Shown piece by piece: positions 1-12,830 of a DNA stretch of 64,000 nt. Source of the DNA: Nereocystis luetkeana (Eukaryota > Sar > Phaeophyceae > Laminariales > Laminariaceae); the NCBI GenBank assembly GCA_031213475.1, contig JARUPZ010000026.1, positions 760,501-824,500 on the forward strand, read 5' to 3'. Position 1 is the stretch's first letter, and each line of letters begins with the position of its first letter. The notes under the pieces were generated by a model that was given only the letters and a program-made list of their open reading frames with translations, ran no database searches and had not been told where the DNA came from. Both the position numbers and the translations under genes were made by a program.

Positions 1-1667
1 ACACCAAAATGAGTACGATTGCTACTCCGAGTAACAACCTTCCTGGACGGGAATATCAAGAGCGTTTTCGGGTCAATCTGAACATACCACGGTCCTTACA
101 TTTCCATCGAGAGTCACGCCCTGGTATGTACGTATACAACATATCTGGCAATATCATGGCTCTTCATGAGTCATGACCCAACCTCAAGCTTTTGAATTCG
201 CAAGGGTCCGGTCGATTCGCGTCGGGTCAGGAGGTTTTCAAGCTCTCACGGGTCGGGCACGGTTACCCGTACCCAGCCTGATACCGAACAACCATGGTGT
301 TTCCAGGAATATCTGGGCGAGAGAGAGCGTTTCGAGAATATAATGTTCGACTTCACCCTTCTACGACCGTTTCCAAGAAAACGAGGGCTGACTGAAACAA
401 CGATATACCCCTGTGCGAACTCGCCGCTCTGAATTCTCAACCCTTGTAGCACTGCAGTACCGTTTGGGAGACAAACTACTCAGAATTTGACTCGTTGTTT
501 CCACAAAACGGGACTGTGGTACTAAAAGGGTTAACTAACCGAGTACCAGTATCCGGCAAAGTGCCGGTACACTGAGGTCTGAAAAAAAATGGGAAAACCC
601 GCGGGTCTATTGCACCCATGCCAACCCAACCCAACCCAAGCACTGACGGGTCGACGACCGACGGCGATGCTTGAACTGGTTGCTAGTGCTCGTACGGTAC
701 GTTACTCTGGCTCCAGTCCCCACGCCCCACACTGGTGTGGGTTGATGGCGTGTGTGCTGTGGGTTGTGTCCGTCGTGTCCAGTACGATGGCATGGCATTG
801 CAATGTCTACCTGCCCGTACAGCACTGCTTTTAATAATACCAAGGTCCGACGTACGTCAAATGTAACTTATTGCAGTAGCATCTGCTGTGAGTCGCGGTT
901 TTTTTAACCGCAAAGCTTGAGCCTCTCCAGGCCGAAGGATCAGCACGCACACTGGGGTGTGCGATATGTCGAGGGGTAGAAAGAACGGTCGAAGGTGAAC
1001 GAAACACACCGCCCCCCCAAAACACGCTTTTCTTTACAGAAGACGATCACAGGATAACACCGACCGGTGCTGTTGTGGGTCGTGTCGGCTCACAACAGCG
1101 AGAACCCTCTTGGGCTCTTGAACGGCACCGCTGCTTGACAGCAGACTAAAAATAATACCAGGTATACGGTTTTTTTTCGTAAAGAACTGCTGCTGTACCG
1201 ACTGCTCCGCCAAAACACCGCGCGCAGGCATCAGCATACACTCATTGACTGCGTGACCCGAGCAGCTACTACTACTTGTACACACGTGGAGACCTCACTA
1301 CTATACGAGCAAGACAGCAGACAGCCCACAAAAAAACCTGGGGAAGCGAGCGAACAGAAAAATACCCGAAAAAGAGCGAAGGACAGGCTATTGATACTAA
1401 AAGCAAGTCTAATTTCGAGTCGAATATAGGAAAATACAACCAATTCAAACGACGTACTGCTTTCAAGTTGTCCTCCACGACACGCCGAGGCAAGTCGGCC
1501 GCTGCGTGAGTGCGTGTGCGTGCCTGCAAAGCTCGCTGCCTAGAGATTGACCGACTTTCCGCGATGACGAGACTACAGTAAGCGCTTGGCCAAGCCAGGC
1601 CAGGCCAAGCCCAGCTACGACGTACCAGGTACCAGGTACGTACGTATGATATGATCCGAGGTCAGGT

Positions 1668-1669
<2 letters not shown>
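1..1669. other. No supported gene
   Basis: 460-533 holds a degenerate MITE-A (right arm GGGACTGTGGTACTAAAAGGG) and 755-1010 a decayed R3. The repeat at 170-290 (GACCCAACC, GGGTCAGGAGG, CTCTCACGGGTCGGGC) is related to 63690-63860 at the other end of the window. The remaining open frames are short and have no recognisable domain. Confidence 0.5.
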
Positions 1670-1725
<56 letters not shown>

Positions 1726-2050
1726 CTCATCCCATTCATTATCTTCGCACATCTTCTTCTCTCTCTCCTTCCGACTCGTAACTTAGATCCGGGGACACGT
1801 AGCAGGCTCTTCTCCCCCCTTCCCGCTACGGTACGTGCCTTCATTTTTATCGCGAGAAGATTTCAGCCTTTTCTTCCCTCGTCGACTCGCATCGAATTGT
1901 GCCTACCCACGCTGCAAGGCGCTCTCAACAATTGAATCCCTTTTTTTATTTTTGCAAATAAAGTCAAAGTCCGACCCTCCTGGGGCTCGAACCCAGGACT
2001 CAAACAAGTAGAATTCGAGGTTAACCACTTGAACCACCGGGGCGACCGGC
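1670..2050 (-). mobile_element. tRNA-derived SINE, family 1, full length
   Basis: Read on the minus strand it begins GCCGGTCGCCCCGGTGGTTC, has a B-box-like GGGTTCGAGCCC, a roughly 250-bp unrelated body, and ends in a poly-A run of about 55 (T run at 1671-1725). Six copies lie in the window. The head resembles a tRNA; the homopolymer tail indicates retroposition. Confidence 0.8.
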
Positions 2051-3775
2051 TTACCTAGGTGGGCACGGTGCCGGATGGGAGCCAAATAATCAAATAATCA
2101 AATTCCAGGTGAAGTTTTGGGACCAATTCGCTTCCAACGAAAGCAAACGTTGTTTAATTTCCTAAAATAAATGGAGATGAGAAAAGAAGGCGGAACCCTC
2201 ACACAAGCAGCAACATCGATACCTCTACGTGCCGACTACGGGCAAGCACATCCATCCCTACTAGCAAAGGTGTGAGTATCAACAACGGGCACGCCGGAGG
2301 CGAGGCGGAGCCCGACGCGGGAGAATGGCCGGAATAGAGAAGTTATACGAACCCTACATACGAATTCCGCCAGCCACCTGTCAGCCCTTGCTTGGTTATT
2401 TCGCAAAAGAGATGCCCCAGAACGCCCACCACGGAGGATCCTTCGTCTCCTTTCCTGGTGCGTGGCGACCCAGCAGCGACTTCGTGTGTTCAGCTCCAAG
2501 CAAGCGCTGAGGAGGGTCACAAAACGCGGGGAGACAGGCCGTGATGAGAGGTGATGGTGGTCGGGTTTCATCTCGGTGTCGCTTGCAGACAAGCAGATCT
2601 CTCACTTATTAAAACCGCCATGCCGTCACTACGAACTCCTTGGTGGGCATCGAATAGACCGGCCGTCGTGATGAACCTCCACATAACTCACACAAGAAGT
2701 CCTACAAGAGCACCAAGAAGCTTACGACCCGGACATCATGCCGAAGATATCGCTCGCAGTCCGAGCTACAGCACGGATGGTGAAGGTGAGCCGGTGGTGA
2801 CCCCTGCGTGAGCGGGGCCTATGGTGATTTTTACCGCGTGTTGGCTTGGAGAGAAATGCCCCGTTTTCGGCTGTTGCATCGCCTTATCGCGTCATCTGGC
2901 GTCATAGACTACTCGCACAGGACCACACAGCAACACCGAACACGCATGCTGATGCTGGTAGCTAGCTCAAGCCACCACCACCAGATTGGTTGGCCGTGTA
3001 TCACCCGAGCGTACGCTTGGGGTGTAGACAGGGGAGGATTTTGTCGGCAAGCCGCTGCCGTGGGCGCCTGCCTGCAAATGACCGTCGGTGTTGTTGTTTG
3101 AAGCAGCTCGAAAAGCAAGCAGGTCGTACGAAAAAGTCTTACGACACGCCCACCCGGACTCGAGACCACACCACCACACCACACCTCCGCGGGAAAGAGC
3201 GGGCGTCCATGCTGTGTACAGATACCACCAGCTCCATGCCCCTTGCAGCGCTAAGTCTGGGGTTGGGGCGGGCGATCTGGGAGGGCCGGTCTAAGAATCG
3301 CCGAAAACGAAGACATGCCGAGACCACTGCCTTTCTTTTTTTCTTCTCCAGGCAATGCTACTCTGGACGTAAATATAAGCCACGCAATACCTCTTATATA
3401 CCGATAAAAAGGTCATTATACGGGTATTATATATCCGTCCACGCTTCAAAGAGCTGTACGTGGCAAAGCTCAACGTTTACGTTGCGCTTGGTTTCTTCTT
3501 TTTTTTTACGTTCAAGCTGGAACAACCTGAACCTTGCACGTCCTGCTGTGAATGTTCATGTGCAACACAAACAATTGCATTAAACATGGGCACCGCTTTG
3601 TCTGGAAATATAAGGATCGTTCGGTATTTAATTCATAGACCAACCGTGCTTATGTTTGCGATCGAATGTATCATGTACCTGGTACCAGGTATCATCATGC
3701 AACGTTATTACAGCAACATCACACCTTATGTTTCATTTCAACTTGACTCTGACTATTAAATAGACCGGATCCATA
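2051..3775. other. No supported gene
   Basis: The longest open frame (2990-3583, plus) has no start context, domain or protein-like composition. Simple-sequence ACC runs occur near 3170. Confidence 0.45.
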
Positions 3776-4098
3776 GCCGGTCGCCCCGGTGGTTCAAGTG
3801 GTTAACCTCGAATTCTACTTGTTTGAGTCCTGGGTTCGAGCCCTAGGAGGGTCGGACTTTGACTTTATTTGCAAAAATAAAAAAGGGATTCAATTGTTGA
3901 GAGCGCCTTGCAGCGTGGGTAGGCACAATTCGATGCGAGTCGACGAGGGAAGAATAGGCTGAAATCTTCTCGCGATAAAAATGAAGGCACGTACCGTAGC
4001 GGGAAGGGGGGAGAAGAGCCTGCTATGTGACCCCGGATCTGAGTTACGAGTTGGAAGGAGAGAGAGAAGAAGATGTGCGAAGATAATGAATGGGATGG

Positions 4099-4129
<31 letters not shown>
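3776..4129 (+). mobile_element. tRNA-derived SINE, family 1, full length
   Basis: A complete copy: tRNA-like head, B box GGGTTCGAGCCC near 3833, body, and a poly-A tail of about 30 (4099-4129). It is collinear with the copy at 1670-2050 on the other strand. Confidence 0.8.
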
Positions 4130-4131
<2 letters not shown>

Positions 4132-5014
4132 ATCAATATTATTTCTGGTATACAGCGTGTCCGTACGTGCCCATGTCACATGGTGCGCGTATACTTGGCG
4201 TACGTATAGGCGATGGGCATGGATCGGTGAGGTGGCCAGCCTGGCGGCTTCTCATCTATTCGATCAGATATATCCTCAACACTCAACAACGAAGACAGAC
4301 AGCAACAGCAGCTCTTGGCTCTCGGTACACATGATGACATCGGCATATATTGTTGTTGTTGTTGTTGTTGTTGTTGTTCTCACATTAACTCAAAATACAA
4401 TGCAGTCCGTGGTCGCAGGACAGGCTCCAATAACTCTGGAGTGGAAGAAATACCTCAAGTAAAACAGAGGCAAGCACAAAAAACAAGCATTCGCACTCCA
4501 CCACTGCGGACACCAGGGAAGCAAAAAGGAGACTATTAATCGCAGACAAAACCTAAAAAAAGAAGATGATATATATATCGGCATACGAGTACAGCTTTCA
4601 TGGCAGACCTACTACACCGAGACCCAGCTGCTACGTAGCAAAGCAGAGTAGAGCAGAAACACTTGCACCTACTATGAATATTAATACTGAGATGGTAGGA
4701 TGTACTCGTAGTCCTACAGGGTAGCGGTAAGAATAAAGAATATGACACCACGCAAGTACGTACTACGAGTATTAATAGATGGAGTACCAGAGATATGATA
4801 TACCAGGTATGTACTCGCACCAGCTGCCAGGGCATGGTATGTCGTTTCGTGACCCTATGGGTCGGTGATATACCAGCCTTGCAATCGTGTCAGCAAGATA
4901 CGTGCAACCAACGACAGCAGTAGCAACGACAGCAGTAACTACAACACCAACGGTATCCTGTCCGTCTTGTCTCCGCAAAGGTATGCATACTCACATATAC
5001 TTCCACAGCGCGGA

Positions 5015-5290
5015 CAGATCATGATCTACAGATAGATCAGATGGATCATCGAGATGATATACTACTGCTGTAGTTCCTCATCTGCCGTTGTGATAGGTTG
5101 TGCGAGATCTGCATTGCAGTACAGATCCAACCGATGAAAAATGCGCTATCATAGATCACGCAGATTACACGGCGCTCGCCCGGCATCATCATCATCTATA
5201 CCCTACAGATCGTACAGGCCATACAGATCATGCAGATAAGGAATCTATGTGCCCTGACGTAGCATCAACAGATAGTAGTGTTTAATAGAT
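5015..5290. repeat. GATC-rich dispersed repeat E
   Basis: It begins in CAGATCATGATCTACAGATA and ends near CATACAGATCATGCAGATAA. It contains the GAGATCTGCATTGCAGTACA segment that corresponds to the core of the other copies. Confidence 0.6.
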
Positions 5291-6033
5291 GATCAGTGTA
5301 GGATCGAGTGTCGGATTTTCGGTATAAAAAAAATTGCACATGTGGACATATGAGAGTGAATCTTCCTATTATAGCACGGGGGAACAAACTGACAGTACAA
5401 CTGCTGTCTATTGTTGCAACAAAGTGTGGGGTCCTGATTACTGCTGTACCAGGTAGTGTTAATGCTAATAGTACGACGTTTACGGTTGGCTTTGATACCA
5501 GGTGCAGGGTACCCGGTACCCGGTATACCATATCATAAGCTCCTCCATGAGCCTACAATAAAGTCATTCCCCGAGCGGGCCGAATGAACCTACAGACAGA
5601 ACAGCAGTGGTCTTTGTCTCTCCAAGGACAGCATCCAAGCCGGCTGAGTCAAGCTTCAATAGGGTTTTTCCAAGGCCAGCATACTGACTTGGCACTGTTC
5701 GTAAGCACTGCATTATGGTGAGAATTAGAGTCGGCTTTAGGGTCAAGCACGAAATCTGCGTAAGACTCGCTAGCACCAGGTTGTCCACGCCCCGGAGTTT
5801 TCCGGGTATGACCGATGCCTCATTGCTCGGCGCTTGCGCTCTCTTCTCTCTACGTTGACGATAAAACCAGCCTCGAAATTCGTCCGAAGGAGTGTGTTAT
5901 CTTCTTAATAGCAACTTGGGTTAGCACAAGCGTACGTGTGCGCTTTTTTTTCTTGATAAGAAGGCCCGCAGAGTACCGAGTCTATCCGAAGTACAGCACT
6001 TCTTTCAGTACGTACGTCTCCGGAAAATTAACG

Positions 6034-6228
6034 ACCGTGGTGTTCAGGTGGTCATGTATTCGTACTCGAGGGTTCGAACCCCACGGTGGTCACCACCAAT
6101 GTAAAGCCGATGCTCGCAGTGAGAGCCGATGATGCCGCGGAGAAGTCGCCGTGGGGAGGTCGCGAAACGAGGGTCCCTTGTAGCCGTCCTTACGGCCGAC
6201 GTAAGCCGAGCAGAGTTTTTTTTTCTCG
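6034..6228 (+). mobile_element. Probable second tRNA-headed SINE family
   Basis: It starts GACCGTGGTGTTCAGGTGG, has B-box GGGTTCGAACCCC at about 6070, then an unrelated body ending in a T run (6217-6225). The acceptor stem does not pair well, so I do not call a tRNA gene. Only one copy is seen in the window. Confidence 0.4.
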
Positions 6229-6629
6229 TATTTAGCAATGAATTGCCAGACCCCAAGAGTTGTCAGGGGTATTGCCAGAACCAACAGGGTCGAGGTTGTT
6301 GGAGTAACTCCGAGGGGGGCACAAGGACCTTACCTGATCGGGTCGGTTCTCGGAGGTCCTCGTAGTCAGCTGGAGGGGATTCATGCATGAGTTTTGAGAG
6401 GTATGGCATCCTTCCTTGATGCGTGTTCCGAGGTCTACGACCGATACGTCTTAACCCTGTCCGTGACATTTGGCAGTATCAACACTATTAATATTTACCT
6501 GGTATGAAAATAAGTAAACGTTCCTACAGCACAATGTATGGTTCCTTGTATGGTTCAGTTACTACTGTACTCCCGCCGTAGTCGTACTAGAGTTGCACCC
6601 CGGCCTCCGAATTTGGAACCGGGTACCCG

Positions 6630-6915
6630 ACCGGGTGGGCGGCGGTCAAGGCGGAACCGGAACCGGGTACCCTTGTCACGGCAGACACGGGTACCCGGGT
6701 TACCTTACACTATTTGCTGCCCTCTTAGCGTTTGATCGGCGGCGGGTAAGGCGGACACGGGTATCCGGGTACATGGGTTACCATGCACTATTTGCTCCCC
6801 TTTTTTGCGTTTTGGAGCGGCGGCGTGGTAAGGCGGACACGGGTACCCGGGGTACCATATACTTTTTGCTCCCCTTCTAGCTTTCGAGCGGCGGCGTGGT
6901 AAGGCGAAAGGTGGA
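6630..6915. repeat. Tandem repeat, about 95-bp unit
   Basis: About three units, each with GCGGCGG..GGTAAGGCGGACA, CGGGTACCCGGG and ACTATTTGCTCCCCTT. Confidence 0.7.
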
Positions 6916-7265
6916 AGATCATGACTTCATTTCGCCTCTCTCGATAAATCATGCCAAAGAAAGAAGGTAAGTAGGTGAGGGTATTTATTCTCTGTGGGAT
7001 CGAGTAGAGAGGTGGGGAGTGGGGATTTGCAATAAAATCATGGAACATAAAAACCCAGGCCGATATCCGCCCAATCATCTCATCAAACATCAAACATCCA
7101 ATACATCAACCCCGTGCGGAAACCATGGTGACCAGCAACAAACATCGAAAGGTTGGGACTTGTCGTGATTGGTCTATACCCTGGTTCATGGTAAAGTAGG
7201 GCCGCTTGTTCACGCTGGTAGGGGTATGGTGTGTGTAGCGTGTTGTGTGGCGGCAGGTATTAGCC

Positions 7266-7350
7266 CTTTTAGGACCGGAGTCCCGTTTTGGGGACAAACC
7301 ACTTGAAATTTGAGTGGTTTGTCCCCAAAATGGGACTGCAGCTCTAAAAG
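7266..7350. mobile_element. MITE-A
   Basis: A palindromic copy with TTTTGGGGACAAACCACTT arms and CCCTTTTAG/CTAAAAGGG ends. It is flanked by the 4-bp direct repeat TTAG. Confidence 0.75.
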
Positions 7351-8610
7351 GGTTAGTCGGGGTATTCTGTATTTTCGGTCTGTAGTCAGGAGGGTCGAGA
7401 GGCAAGAGTCTAGGGGCACAGTGTATGTATAAATCAACGTATGCCCCAGTCTTGAGGGCTCCGTGTAGAACAAATGACGGGTACCCGGGTGCCCGGGGTA
7501 CTAATACCCGCGATTCCGTGAGTCGGACCGGGACGGTTCCGGCTCCGACGGTTCCGAGCACCCGCCACCGGGTACTCGGTTCTCAGCCAGACGGGGTGCC
7601 AACTCTAAGTGGTATCAGTAGGCGTGTGATGTGATAGCGTCGTATGTTCTGGTGACACGTGTTATTTGTCTACTTGCGTAAGCATGCAAGCCTGTCCTCG
7701 CTAAACTAACTACTCGTATACAGAACGGACTCGCCAACGTACCTACAGCCAGTGCAGCAGAAAATCCTGCCCGGTACGAGTACCTGGTACCAGCTACGTA
7801 CCAGTGGTATGTAATAAATAGCATTATAGCATACGTGGTACCAGGTACTTCGTACCTCTTCATAGCACGCTCAAGGCTGTTCGAAGCCTTGTTCACATTG
7901 CTACGGTGTGCTTGTTATTCCTAGCCGTCGGTAGCACTGGCCTCTGAGCACGATTTCACGGTTCTATTGTCCTTGACGTGAATTGAGCCACATGTCCTTA
8001 TTAGTAGTACAGTAGTTTATCTCTCATTCGTCGGCATGTACTGTCTGTATGTACTATTAATATTAACAGTGCTATTTTCTGTCTTGTACGATAGCTTGTA
8101 CTTGAAGGTACCTGGTAGTGAGTGTTACCGCTTTTAGGAGCGCAGTTCCATTGTGGGGGCCAACCTCTTACATATTGAGTGGAGTGCCCCCAAAACGGGA
8201 CTGCAGTTCTGACAGGGGAAAGGGATTCGTTCGTGAAGTCGTCTTACACTCGAAAACGCAGGTGGCTCGTTACCAAATACCTGGTACATGATGCGCGTCG
8301 CTGACTGCTGATGGCGTGTCGAAGTTTCCGCAGTTTAGCGGAGTTTTTTGTTCAGGCTGTTGCGCGATTCCAGCGGTGTTGACTTGCGGTTGAAGTACGT
8401 ACGCATAATGTTTCAGACGGAAATGTCTCTGTTGTCGTTGTTGTTGTCGTGGCCAGTGCTTGAAGAGCTACACCAGTACCCAGCGAGGAAGTCCGTAGTC
8501 ATACATAAGACCGGCTCCGATAACCAAAAACTCTGGAGTGAAAGAATACCCTACAGTAGGAAAAATTGCACCTTGCCTGATGGATTGCAGGAGGTGTGTG
8601 TTCTTGACAG

Positions 8611-8855
8611 TAAGGGCCATTCTTATGGGAGAGTTTTTTCCCCATATTTTCCATGTTTTTTTCGCGCAATTTTTCACGCTTCCAGATCTTCCTGTTTTGT
8701 TTTTCAAATACGTGAATGTTAATAAGCCTATGTTTTTTGCTTCTGGAGGATTTCACGAATAGTGACAGAACGCCTCCGTCTCTTGATACATGTCTCCAAT
8801 TATTTCCAAACTTTGGAAATTCTGGCGGAAAAGCCCTCCGATAAAAATGAGCCCA
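8611..8855. mobile_element. MITE-C
   Basis: About 245 bp with inverted ends TAAGGGCCATTCTTATGGGA and its degenerate complement at the right. The interior is collinear with 19713-19962 in the opposite orientation. Confidence 0.7.
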
Positions 8856-9224
8856 AGCCGCTCTTTTTACCCGTCTATTCATAGTGCCCTTGCCGATCCT
8901 TTTAATCCTAGAGATGCTGGCTCTCTCTGGTTCTGGGGTCACGAAACTACTACTGCTGTACGACACAGAGATAGTGCATTGTATTGAGGTGAGGGGAGTT
9001 GGCAATGCAACACCGTGTCATCGTCCTGGATACGACGAGTTTGCACATTTATTTTTTTTGTTTCGCTTTCTATGTCGTCCCATTTGATATCTTCGCCATA
9101 TTTTTTTCAAAAAACGAAACGAACGAGCGCACGCACGCACACACGCCACTTGTTTTTCGTATTTTTCAGGGTGTTTCGCTGTTCCGAACCGCTGGAACCG
9201 TACGTACCGCGGTTCAGTTTTCTC

Positions 9225-9590
9225 CTCGGATATATGTGCGGTTCCGTTCGGTTCGGTTTTGGTATACTTCGGTTCGGTTCGGGTCACTTCTGTACGATTC
9301 TGAATTTGGTGGGCCTATTATTCGACCCGGTTCAGTTCAGTTCAGCTCTGTACGATTCTGAGTATCTGGTTGCCTTTATGATCCGATTCTTGAGTTATTT
9401 GGTTGACCCATGAATCGATCCGGTTCGGTTTAGTTCAGTTCGGTTCGATTATGATTTTTTTCGGTTGGCCTATGATTCGGTCCTGTTCGGTCCAGTTCCC
9501 TTCAGTTCGGTCCGATTCCGAGTATCCGGTTGGCCTATGGTTCGGGCCGGTTCGGTTCCGATTCGATTCCGTCCGCTTCTTCTGCGCTTT
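9225..9590. repeat. Tandem repeat with GGTTC pentamers
   Basis: About three units of roughly 115 bp, with GATTCTGAGTATCTGGTTGG-like and GGCCTATGATTCGG segments and runs of (T)CGGT/CAGT pentamers. Frames across it give Arg/Phe/Ser repeats and are not coding. Confidence 0.7.
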
Positions 9591-9706
9591 CGGGGGCTTG
9601 TACGTACGTGTAGCCACTCACGCACCAGCCAGATACTGAAGACGCACAACTCCTTCACCCTACTTTTTCTGTTTTTCGGGACGAACACTCCGACTCTAGT
9701 GTTAAG

Positions 9707-9813
9707 TATTACGGGGGACCATAGTAAATAGGACCAAACATTGTTAGTGAAAATTGCGAAGTATAGAGGTTTTCGTGTTTACTGTAGGTCCTATTTAATA
9801 TGGTCCCCTATTA
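9707..9813. mobile_element. MITE-D
   Basis: Inverted ends TATTACGGGGGACCATAGT and ATGGTCCCCTATTAT-type, with GGACCAAA and TAGGTCCTATT inside. It directly precedes a fragment of MITE-A (9822-9842). Confidence 0.7.
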
Positions 9814-10065
9814 TGCACGGGACTGCAGTACTAAACGGGTTACAATACCACACACAACTACGAATAATATTATTAATACTAAAATAATAATAATACTGCT
9901 GTAAATGGTACTGTTAGTGTGTGTTTGTGTTCGTCGCATTGAACCGTTCTTTCTAGCCGTCGACACCCAGCACAACCAGTGTCCGTGCCGATCCTTCAAC
10001 CCTAGTGGAGCTATATGTGAGTCGGCAGGATTTCGCGACTGACAACTAGCTACCTGGTAGCAAAG

Positions 10066-10210
10066 ATGTCAGGAGACAGCACTTTCACGCCTTGACAGAC
10101 AGCCTTGACATGCCTTGACTGACGCCAAACTACTAGGTTTCAGTGTGGAACACTCGGCCCTACGCCCTTGACAGCGCACGTTTTGTGTCGCTTGACACGT
10201 CTCCTGACAT
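10066..10210. mobile_element. MITE-B, uninterrupted
   Basis: 145 bp with 12-bp terminal inverted repeats ATGTCAGGAGAC/GTCTCCTGACAT, and internal repeats of CTTGACA-type heptamers. Other copies: 56362-56500 and, related, 60411-60890. Confidence 0.75.
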
Positions 10211-11687
10211 ATTTTCCAGGTGGGTGTCGTTAGCCTTCTATGTAGCCGGAAAGAAGCAAGCTGATGGCCAGCCGAGGTGCCGAGCTATCCCTTTTATGAA
10301 ATGGGGCGCACGCTAACTCCAAGTTTGTGTATCTCCAAAAAGACGTGTGCCGTACGAAAGGGGTTAAGGTCAGGCGAGCGAAGGGAGACAATTCTGCCTA
10401 ATGGGGTCTCGCCAGAAAAAAGAAAAAATGCCAAAAATCCTTCCAATGTTTATATTTTGTATACAGTAGTATATAGAAGAATGGAAACCCTATACCATAT
10501 AGTACGTCTTATGGTTGGGAACTCCTGAAACGATTAAGCACGACAGTATGGCAGTGGTCTTAATACTAGTCTGACCAATAGCTACAGCAGGAGTTGGTGA
10601 CTTAGGGTCATCTTAACCATTTATTTATTTTTTCAGTTTTTTTCAGCGTTTTCCCGAAATTTCGGCATTTTTCTGTACGGTAGGAAAAAACAGAGAAATA
10701 CCGAAATCTCGGGTAAACACCCTAAAAAACAGTCCTCGTTAAGAACCGAGAAATACCGGCATTTCGAGAAAATTCTGAAGAAAGCCTATAAAACCCTCCT
10801 CGTTCAGCTCGACCCTCAAAACCCCTTTTGGTACCGCAGTCCCGTTTTTCAGAAATCAACTTTCAGTAGAATTTTGAGTGGTGCCCCCAGGGGGGGACTG
10901 GAGTCTGGGGTTGGTCGAGCCTTGCCGACTCACACCTCTGACAATCACCGTGACACTTCGCCAACTATTGACTAGTCGGCGACTTGAAGCCAGCCAGGTC
11001 TATGGTAATAACGCAAGTTGGTCTTGGATCTCTCTCTCTCTCTCTTTTTTACCGTTTTGCTCCGCATTTGAATCGAAGATTCAGGGCCGAAGATTCGGCA
11101 GCCTAGAGCTAGGCGCGGCGACTGAGAGACGCGCCCGAAGAGGGGTGGATGGAGCACGCAGCACAGGGGTAGTGGAAACCCTTCGTGCGCAAGAGGTGGA
11201 GAGATGCGCAAACAAGGTGAACCCGTTTTAGTGTTTGTTTTTTCTCGCCAACAAACGTACGTACGTACCTGGTGCAGAGTTTTCCTCCTACGAAATCGTA
11301 GGAAGATGTACTGGTACAAAGCTATACGAAGGAGAAGTGTTCGTACTTGTGCCACGTTTTCCTTGGTACGGGTGCTGTGCTGTATACGAGGTACACGAGG
11401 TCTGTATTTTTCGCAATAGATTGTTTTTTACCTGGTATGTTTCTTGGACAGCTCTAAAAGTTGGCAGCGGAGAAGGGGTATTCCTCCCCTCCTCTCCCCC
11501 CGTAGCCATCCAATCGTTGTTCACATCACCCTGCTTCCAAGAATAACCCGCAAACGTCGTCGAAAGAGCGCTTTGATATCGTCCCTTCCTCTCACCCCCC
11601 CCCCCCCCCCCCTTCCCTCCTCCCCCACCTCCTCGCTTTTCAACCGTTATCAAAACACGATCGCCTTTCCTTGAAAACAACAAAAAG

Positions 11688-11884
11688 TCGTGGAAGAGCG
11701 CTCTGGTTTGCCTCGGAAATATGCGTAAGGGCGGCGTCGCTCCGGGGGCGGCGGCGTACAACGTTGGCCTGAAGGCGTGTACGGGGGTGGGAGAGTGGGA
11801 CCGCGCCTCTGCCCTGTTGGAGGACATGCAAGCCTGCGGCGCGACCACTCCGGACCCGAAAATTTTGAGCGAGATTAGAGCGGG

Positions 11885-11918
<34 letters not shown>

Positions 11919-12584
11919 CCTTCAGCAGCAACAGCAGCGGGAGCGGCCGGGGGTAGGAGTGGGGCGGGTGCATTTACCAGCGTTACATCTCGAGGGTTGT
12001 CTTCGATCGGCAGCAGCAGGAGCAGCGGTAGCCACAGCAACAGCGGCAGCAGCTGCCGCGGCGATGGCGGCGGCGCCAGGTTGTTTCGATTCGGCTACAT
12101 CGGATCGTCCCACGCTTTCGGCCCCGGAAATAGCAGCAGGGGGAGCTGCAGCGGCAGCATCAGCAGGGGCAGCGTCAGCGGCACCACAACCACCGGCAAC
12201 ATGACCGGCAACGGCGGTGGCGGCGGCGGCTTGAACAGCGGATTTAGCAGTGGGTTATTTAGCAGCGCCTTTAACGCTGGAATCAACAGCGGGTTTTACG
12301 CCGGTAATAACGTTGCCACTAGTGCTTTCCTGACCGGAGTAGACAGCGCGTGGCCTAGCCGTCGACCAACAGGCGAGAACGCCGTCGGTACAAGCGGTGG
12401 CGGGAGCGGGGGGAGCAGCGGAGGGCGGTCGTTCGGTAGCGTTGCTGCGGGGAGGGGGGGGGGGCACGAAGCGCGGGGAGATGATGGTATCTCTTGGGGC
12501 AACGTGAGTGCGGAGGGCACTGAGGATAAGCTGTGGACAGGTGTCGCGACGGGTAGCAAGTCGGCCACATGGGGAGACGACTGA
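11688..12584 (+). CDS. Terminal exon of a PPR-like protein with Ser/Gly-rich tail
   Basis: From a possible acceptor (aacaaaaag) the frame reads SWKSALVCLGNM, GVAPGAAAYNVGLKACTGVG and EWDRASALLEDMQACG. These are the end of one pentatricopeptide repeat and one complete 35-residue repeat (A..L..M...G..P....YN..L.AC...G.W..A..LL..M). PPR proteins bind organellar RNA. About 230 residues of Ala, then Ser/Gly low complexity follow, to TGA at 12582. A poly-C/T tract (11597-11632) upstream could serve as pyrimidine tract. I found no upstream PPR exons, so the gene may be split by a long intron or be a fragment. The first in-frame Met is at 11721. Confidence 0.5.
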
Positions 12585-12639
12585 TTGCTCTGGTACGGTG
12601 GTATGGTGATACAGTATACCATCCTCGCTTTAAAGCGGT

Positions 12640-12830
12640 GAGTTGGGTCGACTACTTGTCGTCTGCCAACTAGTAACCAGTGGGCTAGACTTGTAACCAA
12701 CCAACCTGTAACTAGTCGGTGACTTGTAGTCAACCAACTAGTAACTAATCGGCGGCTTATTGGTGAGCCAACTAGTCATTGGTAGTTAGTCGGCGACTTA
12801 ATAGTCTGCGAAACTAATCACTAGTCGGAT
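12640..12830. repeat. ACTAGTCGGCGACTT-type degenerate tandem repeat
   Basis: Repeated AACTAGTAACTAATCGGCG-like units. Fragments of the same motif are at 10005-10050, 10970-10985 and 23130-23220. Confidence 0.5.

Noticed and set aside
2990-3583. 197-residue plus-strand frame
   Set aside because: No domain, mixed Arg/Cys/Ser composition and no splice or start context; it fits random open sequence.
3776-4129. tRNA gene in the SINE head, and the frames with long Lys or Phe runs
   Set aside because: The head is repeated six times with the same body and poly-A tail, so it is a retroposon; the frames translate SINE and tail.
11288-12040. 250-residue minus-strand frame overlapping the PPR exon
   Set aside because: Ala/Pro/Gly shadow of the plus-strand low-complexity coding region and the poly-C tract; no domain.
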